Positions 17,234 through 26,487 are shown, counted from the stretch's first letter. The stretch is DNA of 64,000 nucleotides from Planctomycetota bacterium (GCA_022071975.1 JAJVIO010000027.1:1-64000), one strand, 5' to 3'. Program-made: numbers and translations. The notes: generated from the sequence alone by a model not told the origin.

Positions 17234-17395
17234 CTATTCCTCGCAGTGGCGGGTGATGATCAGGCGGTTGCCTTCGACCGTGAACTGGACTTCGTCGCCG
17301 GCCTTGCACTCGAGCGCCTTGAGCAACGCCTCGTCGATCGGCAGGAAGTACTCGTCGCCGATGCGCGTGATGGTTGCCGTGGCCGTGAGTTCCAT
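17234..17395 (-). CDS. Tiny AbrB-like DNA-binding protein
   Basis: 53 aa beginning MELTATATITRIGDEYF, then LPIDEALLKALECK, AGDEVQFTVEGN and RLIITRHCEE. This is a minimal AbrB/SpoVT swapped-hairpin domain. A strong GGAGGA lies 4-5 nt before the ATG, which supports expression. It lies just upstream of the antitoxin-doc pair on the same strand but on the far side of the operator. It may be an orphan antitoxin or a small repressor. Confidence 0.75.
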   Translation of the reverse strand: MELTATATITRIGDEYFLPIDEALLKALECKAGDEVQFTVEGNRLIITRHCEE

Positions 17396-17574
17396 GTCGT
17401 CCTCCGCCAGATAACGCTCGGCCCGCCCGAAAAGTTCCAGTCACTGACACTCCACCTCATTAGTACGGTTCAGCCCGCGATTCTTACGTGAGGCTTTGAT
17501 CAATACGCTTCGAGGCAATGTGGATGAAGTGTGCAAAATGAGGCTCGGGTAGGCCGAACGCGTCTACCCGGCAC

Positions 17575-17617
17575 CTAAACCCTGACACCTGAAACCTGTC
17601 CCCTGTAACCTGTCCCC
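17575..17617 (+). repeat. CCTGnnn heptamer run upstream of the ROK gene
   Basis: Period-7 units CCTGACA, CCTGAAA, CCTGTCC, CCTGTAA, CCTGTCC run up to the next start codon. A -10-like TAACCT (17606-17611) falls inside it, 6 nt before the ATG, with CTGACA 18 nt further upstream. No inverted arm was seen. Confidence 0.55.
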
Positions 17618-18487
17618 ATGCCCATCGGCATCGACTGGGGTGGCACCTCCATCAAGGCCGCGATCGTGGACGGCGCGGCCGTGCGCGGCTTTGCCCGTGT
17701 GGAAACCGGGGGCGAGCCGGCCGTCATCCTTGACGCCATTGCCGGCCTGGTGCGCGTGCTTGACCCGCGCGCCGAAGGTGTCGGCGTGGCGATCCCCGGC
17801 GAAGTTCGGCCGGATGGGCGCTGCTGGCGGCTGCCCAACGTGCCGGGCTTTGAAGACGTGAACATCGCCGCGGAATTGCACGCGCGGCTGGGCCTGCCCA
17901 TTGGCGTTGAGAATGACGCGACGGCCGCCGCGCTCGCCGAGCGGCTGTACGGCTGGGGCAACCAGTATGGCAGCTTCCTGCTGGTCACGCTGGGCACCGG
18001 CGTCGGCGGAGGGCTGGTGCTGGACGGCCACGTGCGCCGCGGCACGGGCGGCTTCGCGGGCGAGATCGGCCACGTGCTGGTGGAAAGCACCGAGCAGGCC
18101 TGGCTCTGCGGCTGCGGCAAACGCGGCTGCATGGAGGCCTACGCCGGCACGGCCGGCTTACTGCGCCGTTACGCCGAGTGCGGCAAGCAGGCCGGCACCA
18201 TCAAGGAGATCGCGGATGCCGACGACGAGGGCACGCAGGCCGTCTGGCAGCAGCTGGGCTGGGCGCTGGGCACGGGCCTGGGCGTGATCAACAACGTGCT
18301 GGACCTCGACGCCATCGTGTTCACGGGCGGCGTGGCCAACTCGCTGAGCCGCTTCGAGGGCCTGATCCGCAAGGCCATGCAGGCCAGAGCCTTCGCCCCA
18401 CCGCTCGCGCAGTTGCCTCTGCTCACCAGCCGCCTCGGCGAACAAGCCGGAGTAATAGGCGCCGCCCATCTGCCCGCGGCGATGTGA
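17618..18487 (+). CDS. ROK-family sugar kinase
   Basis: 289 aa. The ATP-binding N-terminus is GIDWGGTSIKAAIV, followed by AIPGEV, VENDATAAALAE and LGTGVGGGLVLDGH. The ROK zinc signature is EIGHVLV...CGCGKRGCMEAY. It probably phosphorylates glucose or a related sugar (glucokinase-like); specificity is not provable here. The mRNA may be leaderless. The upstream 222 nt hold only the heptamer repeats. Confidence 0.9.
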   Translation: MPIGIDWGGTSIKAAIVDGAAVRGFARVETGGEPAVILDAIAGLVRVLDPRAEGVGVAIPGEVRPDGRCWRLPNVPGFEDVNIAAELHARLGLPIGVENDATAAALAERLYGWGNQYGSFLLVTLGTGVGGGLVLDGHVRRGTGGFAGEIGHVLVESTEQAWLCGCGKRGCMEAYAGTAGLLRRYAECGKQAGTIKEIADADDEGTQAVWQQLGWALGTGLGVINNVLDLDAIVFTGGVANSLSRFEGLIRKAMQARAFAPPLAQLPLLTSRLGEQAGVIGAAHLPAAM

Positions 18488-18560
18488 TTGCCTGAGCAAC
18501 CAACTCGTTGTTTGATACATCTCGGCAACGAGAAGCAATCCTGATACCAACGAGGGTGTT

Positions 18561-21500
18561 ATGTTCAAGCTTGCCCTTCCGGCCTTGCTGGTGATGTTCT
18601 GTCTCTCTATCCCAAGCTTCCCGGGGGCGCCTGCGCCAGTGCGCGCCGAGGACGAAGCTGAAAGCAAGGCCACCGACCGGCGCCCCATCAACGACCGGAT
18701 GACCCTCGATGAAGCCCGCGCCGCCATCGACAAAGCGGCCGGGGGCGATGAAGAGGCGCTGCAGAAGCTGAAAGACGGCCGGTTGGCGTACGTGCCGGTG
18801 CTGATCCGCGATCGCCGCACGGCGCAACTCGCGTATTCATTGCTGCGCGACGACATCGACTGGGTGCGCGACATGCAGCGCTGGGAGATCGTGCTCGGCA
18901 GCATCGACCCCCGTCAGATCGAAGAAGGCTATCGCGAGCTGGCAGACCGCTTCCACCATGCCGAGGGCCAGCTCGCGCGCGCCTACATCAAGGTGTGGCA
19001 GCTTGGAGATCGCGATTGCGCGGCCAGGCTCGCGGCGCTGATCCCGAACAGCCGCTGGGTCGAGGCCGCCCGGGCCTGGGTGGGGGAGATATCCGATCCT
19101 GCCCGGCGCGTCGATGTGCTGCTGGAACTGCAGGAAGAGACCTGGCAGGTAACCCAGTTGTCGTACGGTTTCATGGTGGGGCTGCTGGATGATGAGGTGC
19201 AGCGCCTTACGCCCGGCACCACGGAATTCGCCAAGGCGGAAGTGCAGTTGTTCTATGGCGCTGAGGGCGTGGGCGCGCTCAACACCATTCCCGTGGAATG
19301 GATGTGGGGCGCCTACTTCGAGAAGCTGGGCATCTTGACGCACGATCTTCCGCGCAAGCAGCGCAACGAGGTCGCCTCACGTATCGCGAAGGTCACGGAT
19401 GGCGCCCTGCTCGGCTCAAGGTACACCTCGTTCGCCTACGGCGCGTTCTATGGCGAGAGGCAGAGCAAGTACCAGGTTAACTTCGCGCTCACACACGTCG
19501 CGCGCTGCACGCCCTGCATGGCGTACGCCGAGAACAACTACCACGACCAGCCGCTGCCCCGACGTGTAAGCGCGATCTCCGCATTCTGGGGCGCGCCGGA
19601 CTGGGCGCCTGCCCAGGACCTGCTGCTGAAAGAGGCAGTCGAATCGGGTGACGACACCTTTCTGCGCCTGGCGATCCGCGCCGTGCTGTGCGCGAACGAT
19701 GACCGGCTGAGGGCCGTCAATTCGGTCGCTCGGGCGCTGCGCAGTTCAACGAGTCTCGATGAGTTGGCCAAGTCATTCGCCAAGGCGCTGAAGGACAGCA
19801 AGCACAAGCAGCTGCAGTCGGTTGCCGCCTGGCTGCAAGGCAGCGGCACGCTTCCGCCTGACAACGGCGACCCCGCGTTGCAGCTTACGCAGGCCCAGAA
19901 GAGCGCGCTGTTGAAGCCGTTCCTGTATGACGACGAGATCATCGCCTACGGCGGCGAACAGGCAGCGTATCTCATGAACCTCAGCCAGTTCCTCTTTGCG
20001 CAGCACCGTGTGGTCGCGGCCATGGAGGCGGCGGCGCTGAGCATCGAAACTGCAGCCAACGGCAGCAAGCGCAGGCTGGGCCAGGCCAACGCGTTCCTTA
20101 CCCACCGCACGCTGCGTCTCTTCCTTGGCGATGGGGACGTAAGCGCGTGGCTCGAGTCCTGGCAGGAGCGATTCCCGCTCGCCGTCGGGATCCTTCGTGA
20201 GCACGCGAAGGCCCAGCAGGCCCCCAGCACCGAGCCGGAGGCCGCCGGCTACGCCATTGAGCGCCAGTTCCATGGCGGCGAGGCTGCCAGCGAGGCCCAG
20301 CGCGAAGCCCTGGCCAAGGATGTTTCCCTCGCCGGTGGATTCGGGTTGTGCGCGTTGTCGCTGGCGCCGGGCAATGACCTCGGCCGAAAAGAATGCTTCG
20401 AACTGCGCGAGAAGGCTGAGTTGGCAACACCGTCCGACCTGCACCTCTACTTCCAGACGATGCACCGGCAGGACTGGTTCGGGCGATTCGCATGGCGCGA
20501 CTGGGCCGTGGCTGAGCACCTGATCCAGTGCCTCAGCCTGCTGCAACCCTACAACTGGAACACATTCAGCCGCTTGGGCGCCCTGCTGGCCCGCGCCGGA
20601 TGCGACCCGCGCTGCATGTCCCCGCTGCTGACCCAGGCGCTGGACCGCCCGATTCAGCCGTACACCGGCGACCGCAGCGTCGCGGGTCTGCGTGTGATGC
20701 TGTTCAACCGATCCGCCGTCTCTTCGCTGCTGCGTGCCAACGCGGCCGCCAATGACGACTTCATCAAGGCCGAAGCCAGACAAGGCTACACGCTGTCTCT
20801 TGAGCGCATGGCTTGGGGGCTTGACTGGTGGGACTCCATGTGCTGGGGCCCGCGCCTCTCGCCACGCCCGGGTTTTACGGACGCTTGCTTTGACTTCGAG
20901 TACAACGCACGCGACCGCGAGAACGTGGGCATCCTGCTGGATTACGCGCTGGAGCTGCAGGGCGTTTCCCCGGGGCGCGCGCTGAAGCTGGTGGACGTCT
21001 CGGAGCAGCTGGGGGTCAGCGCCTACGGGCACTTCGTCGGCTCGCAGACCTACATCCGGGTCAAGGCCCAGCAGGGCGATTACGCCGCGGCCCTGAAGCG
21101 CTGGCGTGAATTGCGCGACGGTGATGTCGGCGTTCCGGCCTACCTGGACTACATGCTTCTCCACGGCCTGCTGGAAGGCAACCAGTGGAAACACATCGGC
21201 AGCGCCCTCGACGAGATACTGCAATACAAGCAGAACGAAGAGAGTGTGTACCTGACCTTCGCTTTACGCCGCGCCTTCATGGCGGCGGGCCGGCACGCGA
21301 AAGTCTCGGCGGTGCAGGCGCCGGACTGGAAGCCCGATACGGGCGACGGCTACGAAGTCGGCAACTACACAGAGGTGTTCTATGAGGCGCGGCGGCTGTT
21401 TGAGCGCGGGCAGACCGCGGAGATCACCAAGCGCGCCACCCAGCTGTGGTCCGGCGGATGCGAGCATTCGATCGGCGTGATTCTGGACGCGGTGCTGCTG

Positions 21501-21932
21501 AGCTCGCTGGCCGGAAAGCTGCAGGTGGACCGCGCCCAGCACTTCAAGCCGGACCAGAACGGCATGTTGCATGCCATTGTCGAAGATGACCTCTGGTGGT
21601 TTCAGCGCAGCCATACGCTGGATTACATGACCTTCGAGATCCTGGCCGGGCGCCGCAAGCCGGGGGATCTGCCGCCCGTCAGCGACCGGCTTACCTGGCA
21701 CGGCCTGCGCTTCGGCGAACGGCCGCAACAGTTCAAGGGCTCCGGCTTCCTGCGCGAGGGCGAAGCGCTGGCGCGCGACCATTTCGTGCGCGGCGTGATC
21801 GCATTCCTGGCTGACGATGAAGAAGCCGCCCGCGCCGAGTTCAAGGCCTGTGTTGAAGCGAATCAGCGCTGCAGCCACGAGTACCACGTTGCGGAATGGA
21901 TGCTCGACAAGCAGCTCCCCAAGGCCAAGTAG
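18561..21932 (+). CDS. Large secreted helical-repeat protein, function unknown
   Basis: 1123 aa. The signal peptide (about 1-30) ends at APVRAEDEAE. The body is alpha-helical and probably TPR-like, with repeated Ala/Leu helix pairs (for example EEGYRELADRFHHAEGQLA and QQGDYAAALKRWRELRDG). No catalytic motif was recognised. GAGGG lies 5 nt before the ATG. It is co-oriented with two outer-membrane protein genes 50 nt downstream, so an envelope role is plausible (inference). Confidence 0.75.
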   Translation: MFKLALPALLVMFCLSIPSFPGAPAPVRAEDEAESKATDRRPINDRMTLDEARAAIDKAAGGDEEALQKLKDGRLAYVPVLIRDRRTAQLAYSLLRDDIDWVRDMQRWEIVLGSIDPRQIEEGYRELADRFHHAEGQLARAYIKVWQLGDRDCAARLAALIPNSRWVEAARAWVGEISDPARRVDVLLELQEETWQVTQLSYGFMVGLLDDEVQRLTPGTTEFAKAEVQLFYGAEGVGALNTIPVEWMWGAYFEKLGILTHDLPRKQRNEVASRIAKVTDGALLGSRYTSFAYGAFYGERQSKYQVNFALTHVARCTPCMAYAENNYHDQPLPRRVSAISAFWGAPDWAPAQDLLLKEAVESGDDTFLRLAIRAVLCANDDRLRAVNSVARALRSSTSLDELAKSFAKALKDSKHKQLQSVAAWLQGSGTLPPDNGDPALQLTQAQKSALLKPFLYDDEIIAYGGEQAAYLMNLSQFLFAQHRVVAAMEAAALSIETAANGSKRRLGQANAFLTHRTLRLFLGDGDVSAWLESWQERFPLAVGILREHAKAQQAPSTEPEAAGYAIERQFHGGEAASEAQREALAKDVSLAGGFGLCALSLAPGNDLGRKECFELREKAELATPSDLHLYFQTMHRQDWFGRFAWRDWAVAEHLIQCLSLLQPYNWNTFSRLGALLARAGCDPRCMSPLLTQALDRPIQPYTGDRSVAGLRVMLFNRSAVSSLLRANAAANDDFIKAEARQGYTLSLERMAWGLDWWDSMCWGPRLSPRPGFTDACFDFEYNARDRENVGILLDYALELQGVSPGRALKLVDVSEQLGVSAYGHFVGSQTYIRVKAQQGDYAAALKRWRELRDGDVGVPAYLDYMLLHGLLEGNQWKHIGSALDEILQYKQNEESVYLTFALRRAFMAAGRHAKVSAVQAPDWKPDTGDGYEVGNYTEVFYEARRLFERGQTAEITKRATQLWSGGCEHSIGVILDAVLLSSLAGKLQVDRAQHFKPDQNGMLHAIVEDDLWWFQRSHTLDYMTFEILAGRRKPGDLPPVSDRLTWHGLRFGERPQQFKGSGFLREGEALARDHFVRGVIAFLADDEEAARAEFKACVEANQRCSHEYHVAEWMLDKQLPKAK

Positions 21933-21982
21933 CCGTTGCCCGGCGCGGCCACCCGCGGCAGGATGGCACCCGGAAGGAGAGT

Positions 21983-22816
21983 ATGCGCTTTCTTTGCCTG
22001 CTCGTGAGCATCCTCTTGACTGGTCAAGGGTTGAATGCTGGGCCTTTGGGGGAGCGGCTTTCTCTTTCCGTGCGGGCCGAAGCCGGGGTGGACTTTGATG
22101 GCTTTGTGCGGCTGCGGCAGTTTTCGGTTGAGGGCTCGCGGCTTGGGCTGCGCGAAGACCTGGGGCTGCGCCAATGGACCTCCGGCGGTGTTGACTTCGG
22201 CTGGCGCTTCGACGACCGCCATGCCCTGCGCGCCGGCTTCACCGGCACGCGCTTCCGCGGCCTGAACACTCTGGACCGTGACGTGGTACACGAAGGCGCG
22301 ACCTACCCCGCGGGCACGCAGCTCAAGCTCGATCGCAGCAGCTGGTGGCGCGTCGAAGCCTGGTACCTGTTCACGCCCTGGCGCAACGAACACGCCGAGA
22401 TCGGACTGCTGGGCGGAGTGGTTCTTGACCTGCTGGACCTGTGGGTGGTGCCCAACCCGCGCCCGCCCGCTCAGCCGAAGGACGACCACGAGAACTTCGC
22501 GACCGCGTGGCTGCCGCTGCCGGCGCTGGGTATGCGCCTGGAAGTCAGGCCCCTGGCCGGCTTGCGGCTGGGCATCGAGGCGCGCGGCACGCATGTCGAG
22601 AACCTCGCCACCTGGCACACCGCGGGCGGCCGCATGCGACACAGCCAGACCAGCTTCGACGGGCGGATGGAGATCGGCTACCGCGCGGCGCAGGTCGAGT
22701 TTGGCGCGGCCCTGAGCTTCCGGGTGTTCCGCATCGAGCAGAACAACGAAGAAGACGGCAACGAGTTCAGTCTGCACGGCACGCAGGTCGGCATATTCAT
22801 CCGCGTGGTGCTGTAG
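21983..22816 (+). CDS. Outer-membrane beta-barrel protein, paralog 1
   Basis: 277 aa. The signal peptide (1-19) is followed by amphipathic strands. Features shared with the next gene include WRFDDRHALRAGFTGTRFRG, WWRVEAWYLFTPWRNE, GIEARGTHVENLATW and a C-terminal GTQVGIFIRVVL with a strand-like end. GGAAGGAGAG precedes the ATG. No substrate or pore function can be assigned. Confidence 0.8.
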   Translation: MRFLCLLVSILLTGQGLNAGPLGERLSLSVRAEAGVDFDGFVRLRQFSVEGSRLGLREDLGLRQWTSGGVDFGWRFDDRHALRAGFTGTRFRGLNTLDRDVVHEGATYPAGTQLKLDRSSWWRVEAWYLFTPWRNEHAEIGLLGGVVLDLLDLWVVPNPRPPAQPKDDHENFATAWLPLPALGMRLEVRPLAGLRLGIEARGTHVENLATWHTAGGRMRHSQTSFDGRMEIGYRAAQVEFGAALSFRVFRIEQNNEEDGNEFSLHGTQVGIFIRVVL

Positions 22817-22875
22817 CCTGCGGATTCCGCATTCGTGTCCGGCCACGTACACTGGGGCGGTTACGAAAGGCCCAC

Positions 22876-23703
22876 GTGCGCTGGCTGTTGCTGCTCATAC
22901 TATTGACCTGTCAAGTGGCATCCGCCGGGCCGCTGGATGACCGGCTGAACCTCGAGTTTCGGGCCGACTACTCGCCTGCCTTTGAGGGCTGGACCAAAGT
23001 CCGCGAGTGGGACAAAGAGGGCGAGCACCTGGACCTCGCCGACGACCTGGGCGTGGACCAGTGGTTCAGCTTCAGCTTCGAGGCCGCCTGGCGCTTCGAC
23101 CACATGCACGGCCTGCGCGCGGCCTTCACCTGGAACCAGTTCCGCGGCGGCAAGACCTTCGACCACGATCTCTGGCACGACGGCGCGCTGTTCGCGGCCG
23201 GCACCACCATCGACTTCGGTCCCACGCGCTGGTGGCGCGCCGAGCTGTGGTACGAACTCACGCCCTGGCGCAGCGAGTGGGGCGCCTTCACGCTGCTGGC
23301 GGGCGTGACGGTGGACGACCTCAACGTGTTCCTTGAGCCCAACAAGCCGCGCCTCAGTAACAAGCAGGAGTACCACGAAGACTTCGGCGCCCAGCGCATG
23401 CCGCTGCCGGCCCTGGGCGCGAGGCTGGCTCTGCAGCCCGCCGAGGGCCTGCATGTAGCTTTCGAGGCGCGCGGCACATACGTCGATAACCTGGCCACCT
23501 GGTACCACGAAGGCGGCCGCATCTACCACTCGCAGACCAACCTCGACCTGTGGGGCGAGGTCAGCTACCGGGTGGCGGAAGTGGAGTTCGGGGCGGAGCT
23601 GAGGTACCGGGTTTTCGACATAGACGACGAAAGCGGCGAAGACCACAACGAGTTCAACATCAAAGGCACCCACCTAGGCCTGTTCATCCGGGTGGTGCTG
23701 TAG
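22876..23703 (+). CDS. Outer-membrane beta-barrel protein, paralog 2
   Basis: 275 aa from a GTG with GAAAGG upstream. It aligns along its whole length with the preceding gene: a signal peptide, then WRFDHMHGLRAAFTWNQFRG, WWRAELWYELTPWRSE, AFEARGTYVDNLATW and ending GTHLGLFIRVVL. The pair arose by tandem duplication with considerable divergence. A paired-hairpin terminator follows. Confidence 0.82.
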   Translation: MRWLLLLILLTCQVASAGPLDDRLNLEFRADYSPAFEGWTKVREWDKEGEHLDLADDLGVDQWFSFSFEAAWRFDHMHGLRAAFTWNQFRGGKTFDHDLWHDGALFAAGTTIDFGPTRWWRAELWYELTPWRSEWGAFTLLAGVTVDDLNVFLEPNKPRLSNKQEYHEDFGAQRMPLPALGARLALQPAEGLHVAFEARGTYVDNLATWYHEGGRIYHSQTNLDLWGEVSYRVAEVEFGAELRYRVFDIDDESGEDHNEFNIKGTHLGLFIRVVL

Positions 23704-23708
23704 CCAGA

Positions 23709-23791
23709 GCCCGGGGTGCAAACCCCGGGCGAGTTACGACTGATTCGCCAGCGCAGGCTGACCCGCCCGGGATTAGCATCCCGGGCTTTGG
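23709..23791. repeat. Paired-hairpin element, copy 2
   Basis: Hairpin a GCCCGGGG/CCCCGGGC (23709-23716, 23723-23730), a 34-nt linker, hairpin b GCCCGGGAT/ATCCCGGGC (23765-23773, 23778-23786), then TTTGG. It lies between two convergent genes. Confidence 0.8.
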
Positions 23792-23794
23792 TGT

Positions 23795-24967
23795 TCACTT
23801 CTTCAGGGCCGCGAGCTTTACGCAGAACTGTTCCCATCCCTGGTGGAGGCTGCTTCGGTTCTGCTGGTCGTCGTTGTTGGGGTCGAAGCTGGAGTGGGTG
23901 ATCGTTACCTTCACTCCCTCCGTCACCTCCTTGAACTCCACCACCACGTGCAGTGCGGGGGCTTCGGCCGGGTCGGTGTTCCACTTCCATGTGAAGCCCA
24001 GCTTCCGGTTCGGCTCCCAGAATTCGATCTCGCCCAGCAGTTGCCACACGATCTCGCCCTCCTGGTTGCGCCAGGTGGGCTGGTACTTGCCGCCTACCTT
24101 GTCGCCTACCTCGGCCTCTTGCGGCCACCACTTGGTGAGCCCTTCGGCCGTGGCCCACAGCTTCCACATTTCGTCCAGCTTGAATCCGTGGAAGTCGGCC
24201 GTGAGCACCAGTTTGGTTTTGTCCTCGGGTTCGAGCTGTTGCAGGAACGGGGGCGCGGGCTTGAACAGGGCCTCGGTCTTTTCGCGGTGCAGCTTCATCA
24301 GGTTGCCGTCGCCCCAGTCGATCTGCACGATCTCGCGCGTGTCGTTGACCCAGATCGGCAGGGCCGCGGTCTTGGCGTGGCGCTGCATGGTGAACTTCCA
24401 GGCCATCACCTTGCCTTCCGGCAGCTCGATCTCTTCCTGGCCCACGCAGGCGAAGCTGGTGGCGCCGAGGTCTTTCAGGTCCTGAGCTTCGTTGTACTCG
24501 GTGCGGCTGAACTTCGCGCCTTGCTCCGGCTGCGCGCAGGCGGCCAGGATGAAGCCCATGCCGGTGATGGCGTCGTCGGAGACCTCGGCGCGCAGGTCGT
24601 CAACGCCGGACTTGCCGACCATCACCTTGCCTTCGCGCGCGGCCAGGATGCGCTTGCCGCCGGACTGGATCTCCGAGTAGCTGAGCTTGAAACCCGCGTC
24701 GAAGCTGATTTGGCGGGTTTCCTCGTAGGTCCAGCCTTCGCCGCTGATGTGCAGCTCCCATTCGCAGTGCAGGCCCTGCTGCTTCGTTTCGCTGAACTTG
24801 AGGCGTGAATAGCCTTCGGCGCTGCCGTCCGGCCGGTACATGCCGTACCAGAACTCGCCCAACTTGGGCTTCCTGAAGGCAGGCTTGTTGTAGGCGGGCT
24901 CGTCCTGGGCGACGGCGACACTCGATGCCAGCAGCAACAGCGCACAGGCGATCAGCAGGTAGTTCAT
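23795..24967 (-). CDS. Secreted protein with C-terminal AHSA1/SRPBCC domain
   Basis: 390 aa. Signal peptide (1-20, ending VAVAQDE). An N-terminal domain of about 220 aa is unrecognised (GEFWYGMYRPDGS, ISGEGWTYEETRQISF). The C-terminal part (about 255-388) is an AHSA1/START-like domain: LDEMWKLWATAEGLTKWWP, EFWEPNRKLGFTWKW and LHQGWEQFCVKLAALKK. AHSA1 domains are normally cytoplasmic, so an exported fusion is unusual. The ATG at 24967 has GGAG upstream. Confidence 0.78.
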   Translation of the reverse strand: MNYLLIACALLLLASSVAVAQDEPAYNKPAFRKPKLGEFWYGMYRPDGSAEGYSRLKFSETKQQGLHCEWELHISGEGWTYEETRQISFDAGFKLSYSEIQSGGKRILAAREGKVMVGKSGVDDLRAEVSDDAITGMGFILAACAQPEQGAKFSRTEYNEAQDLKDLGATSFACVGQEEIELPEGKVMAWKFTMQRHAKTAALPIWVNDTREIVQIDWGDGNLMKLHREKTEALFKPAPPFLQQLEPEDKTKLVLTADFHGFKLDEMWKLWATAEGLTKWWPQEAEVGDKVGGKYQPTWRNQEGEIVWQLLGEIEFWEPNRKLGFTWKWNTDPAEAPALHVVVEFKEVTEGVKVTITHSSFDPNNDDQQNRSSLHQGWEQFCVKLAALKK

Positions 24968-25031
24968 GGCGGGCTCCGTGACAGGGGCCGCAATGTTGTA
25001 GGACCAACCAGCCGGCGTCAACGTTGAAGTG

Positions 25032-25123
25032 GGGGACTGTCCCCGAAGTGGGGGACTGTCCCCGTCGTCGGATGCTTCAAGGCGTTTCGAACACGGGGAC
25101 AGTCCCGTTCCGGGACAGTCCCC
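25032..25123. repeat. GGGGACTGTCCCC palindromic element, intergenic copy
   Basis: Two GGGGACTGTCCCC dyads, a core starting GTCGTCGG and containing TTTCGAACAC, and two inverted dyads; 92 bp. Homologous to the in-gene copy at 16307-16399. It fills most of the gap between the AHSA1 gene and the nitroreductase-like gene. Confidence 0.85.
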
Positions 25124-25126
25124 ACA

Positions 25127-26164
25127 CTAGAAACCCTGGAAGGCGCGGTAGTTCTCATGCAGGCCGGCGTCGATGGTGACGGCCTCGGCCGGGCGGCGCG
25201 CGGTGGCCTTGGCTTCGCGGGTTGGCTTGCCAAGCCGCAGCAGGACCTGCGGAAAGCGCGCGCCGACGTGGTGCGCGAGGTCCTGGCGCAGGCGATCGAT
25301 CTCAATGGGCTGATTCAGGAAGGCGGCCGCGAGCCCGCGCCGGGTTGCCTCCAGCAGCAGGTGCTGCAGGGCCTCACCGGTGCGGATCCAGTCTTCGTGG
25401 TGGTCGGTGCCGGTGGAGAGCACGCACAGAGCTGGTGAGTGCTCGGCCAGATCGCGGTCGCGCGCGGCGATTCCCTCGCCGATGTCGAAGGTGCGCACCA
25501 CCAGCGGCGCCACCAGAGACATCAGGTCGCCGAAGCCAAGCGCATAGCCGGGCATGCCGTCGAGGCTGCCGGTGCGGTTGTGGTGAAGCCAGCTTGCCAG
25601 CTCACGCCGGAAGGCATCGCTGGCGAGCTGCTGCCTGTCGGCCTCGGCGATGCGCTCGGCGATGGCGTGGCGCGAGGCGTCATCGGTGTAGCTGCGCAGG
25701 CTTATTCCGTGGGCGGCACAAGCTTCAGCAAACGCGTGCAGGTCGTCGGCGCTGACGCTGCCGGGCTGGAATGGAAAGCGGTTGGTCACGCGCCGGGGGA
25801 TCGCTTCAAACAGCGATGCCAGAGCGGCTTCCGGGGCGGCCTCGGAGTCTATGTGGATGTTCGCCAACCGGTCTTCGTGGTCGTCCGGGTTGCGCTCGAT
25901 GTGCAGGGCCACGCCGAAGCGCGCGGCCGCCACGCGCAGGTTGAACAGCGCGCAGCCGCAGGAGATCACCAGCTCGCGGTCGTGGGGATCGGCCACGGGC
26001 AGGCCGCGGGTGCGGTCGGCATGGAGCGCGATGTGGTTGTCGTGGGTGATGAACAGCCAAGGCTGCGAGTTGTGGGACGACGGCGCCAGCACCGCGTAGT
26101 TCACGAGAAAGCGCAGCTTCTCGAGGTCGCTGCCGTTGGCGGGGAAGTCGGCTTCGGTGGGCAT
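25127..26164 (-). CDS. Acg-like nitroreductase-family flavoprotein
   Basis: 345 aa. NYAVLAPSSHNSQPWLF is the FMN-phosphate region of the Acg/nitroreductase group, DRTRGLPVADPHDRELVIS follows, and the C-terminal half repeats the fold (GEALQHLLLEATRRGLAAAFL). Members bind FMN, and Acg-type proteins may sequester it rather than catalyse. Its ATG overlaps the clpS stop by one nt (TAATG), so the two are coupled. Confidence 0.85.
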   Translation of the reverse strand: MPTEADFPANGSDLEKLRFLVNYAVLAPSSHNSQPWLFITHDNHIALHADRTRGLPVADPHDRELVISCGCALFNLRVAAARFGVALHIERNPDDHEDRLANIHIDSEAAPEAALASLFEAIPRRVTNRFPFQPGSVSADDLHAFAEACAAHGISLRSYTDDASRHAIAERIAEADRQQLASDAFRRELASWLHHNRTGSLDGMPGYALGFGDLMSLVAPLVVRTFDIGEGIAARDRDLAEHSPALCVLSTGTDHHEDWIRTGEALQHLLLEATRRGLAAAFLNQPIEIDRLRQDLAHHVGARFPQVLLRLGKPTREAKATARRPAEAVTIDAGLHENYRAFQGF

Positions 26165-26475
26165 TATTCGTCCGGTTCGATGGTGACGGCCAGCGGGTAC
26201 TTCTGGGCGCGGGCCGCGGAAACAACCTGGTCTTTCTTGAGCTCGGCCACTTCCTGCGGGTAGACGCCCGCGACGCCCTGGCCGGTGTTGTGGACCTCGA
26301 GCATGATTTTCTTGGCCTTGTCGATGTCATGGCCGAAGAAGCGCATCAGCACCCAGGTGACGAACTCCATGGTGGTTTTGGGGTCGTTGTGGAAGATGAC
26401 CTTCCACATCGGGGCGCGCTTGGTTTTCTCGTCGGCCTCGACCTTGGGTTTCGGCAATGTCTGGGTGTCCGGCAT
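26164..26475 (-). CDS. clpS: ClpS-type N-degron adaptor (ClpS1)
   Basis: 103 aa. WKVIFHNDPKTTMEFVTWVL and the LEVHNTGQGVAGVYPQEVAE segment match ClpS. Pocket residues are Asn30 and Asp31, a Pro at the position of E. coli Asp36, Met36 at the gate position and His62. Family members hand proteins with destabilising N-terminal residues to ClpAP/ClpCP. A -10-like TAAAAT lies 6 nt before the ATG, so the mRNA is probably leaderless. The downstream nitroreductase-like gene is coupled. Confidence 0.93.
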   Translation of the reverse strand: MPDTQTLPKPKVEADEKTKRAPMWKVIFHNDPKTTMEFVTWVLMRFFGHDIDKAKKIMLEVHNTGQGVAGVYPQEVAELKKDQVVSAARAQKYPLAVTIEPDE

Positions 26476-26481
26476 ACCCGG

Positions 26482-26487
26482 ATTTTA
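26482..26487 (-). promoter_or_regulatory. -10 element for leaderless clpS1
   Basis: TAAAAT on the minus strand, exactly 6 nt before the ATG; no Shine-Dalgarno. Confidence 0.55.
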
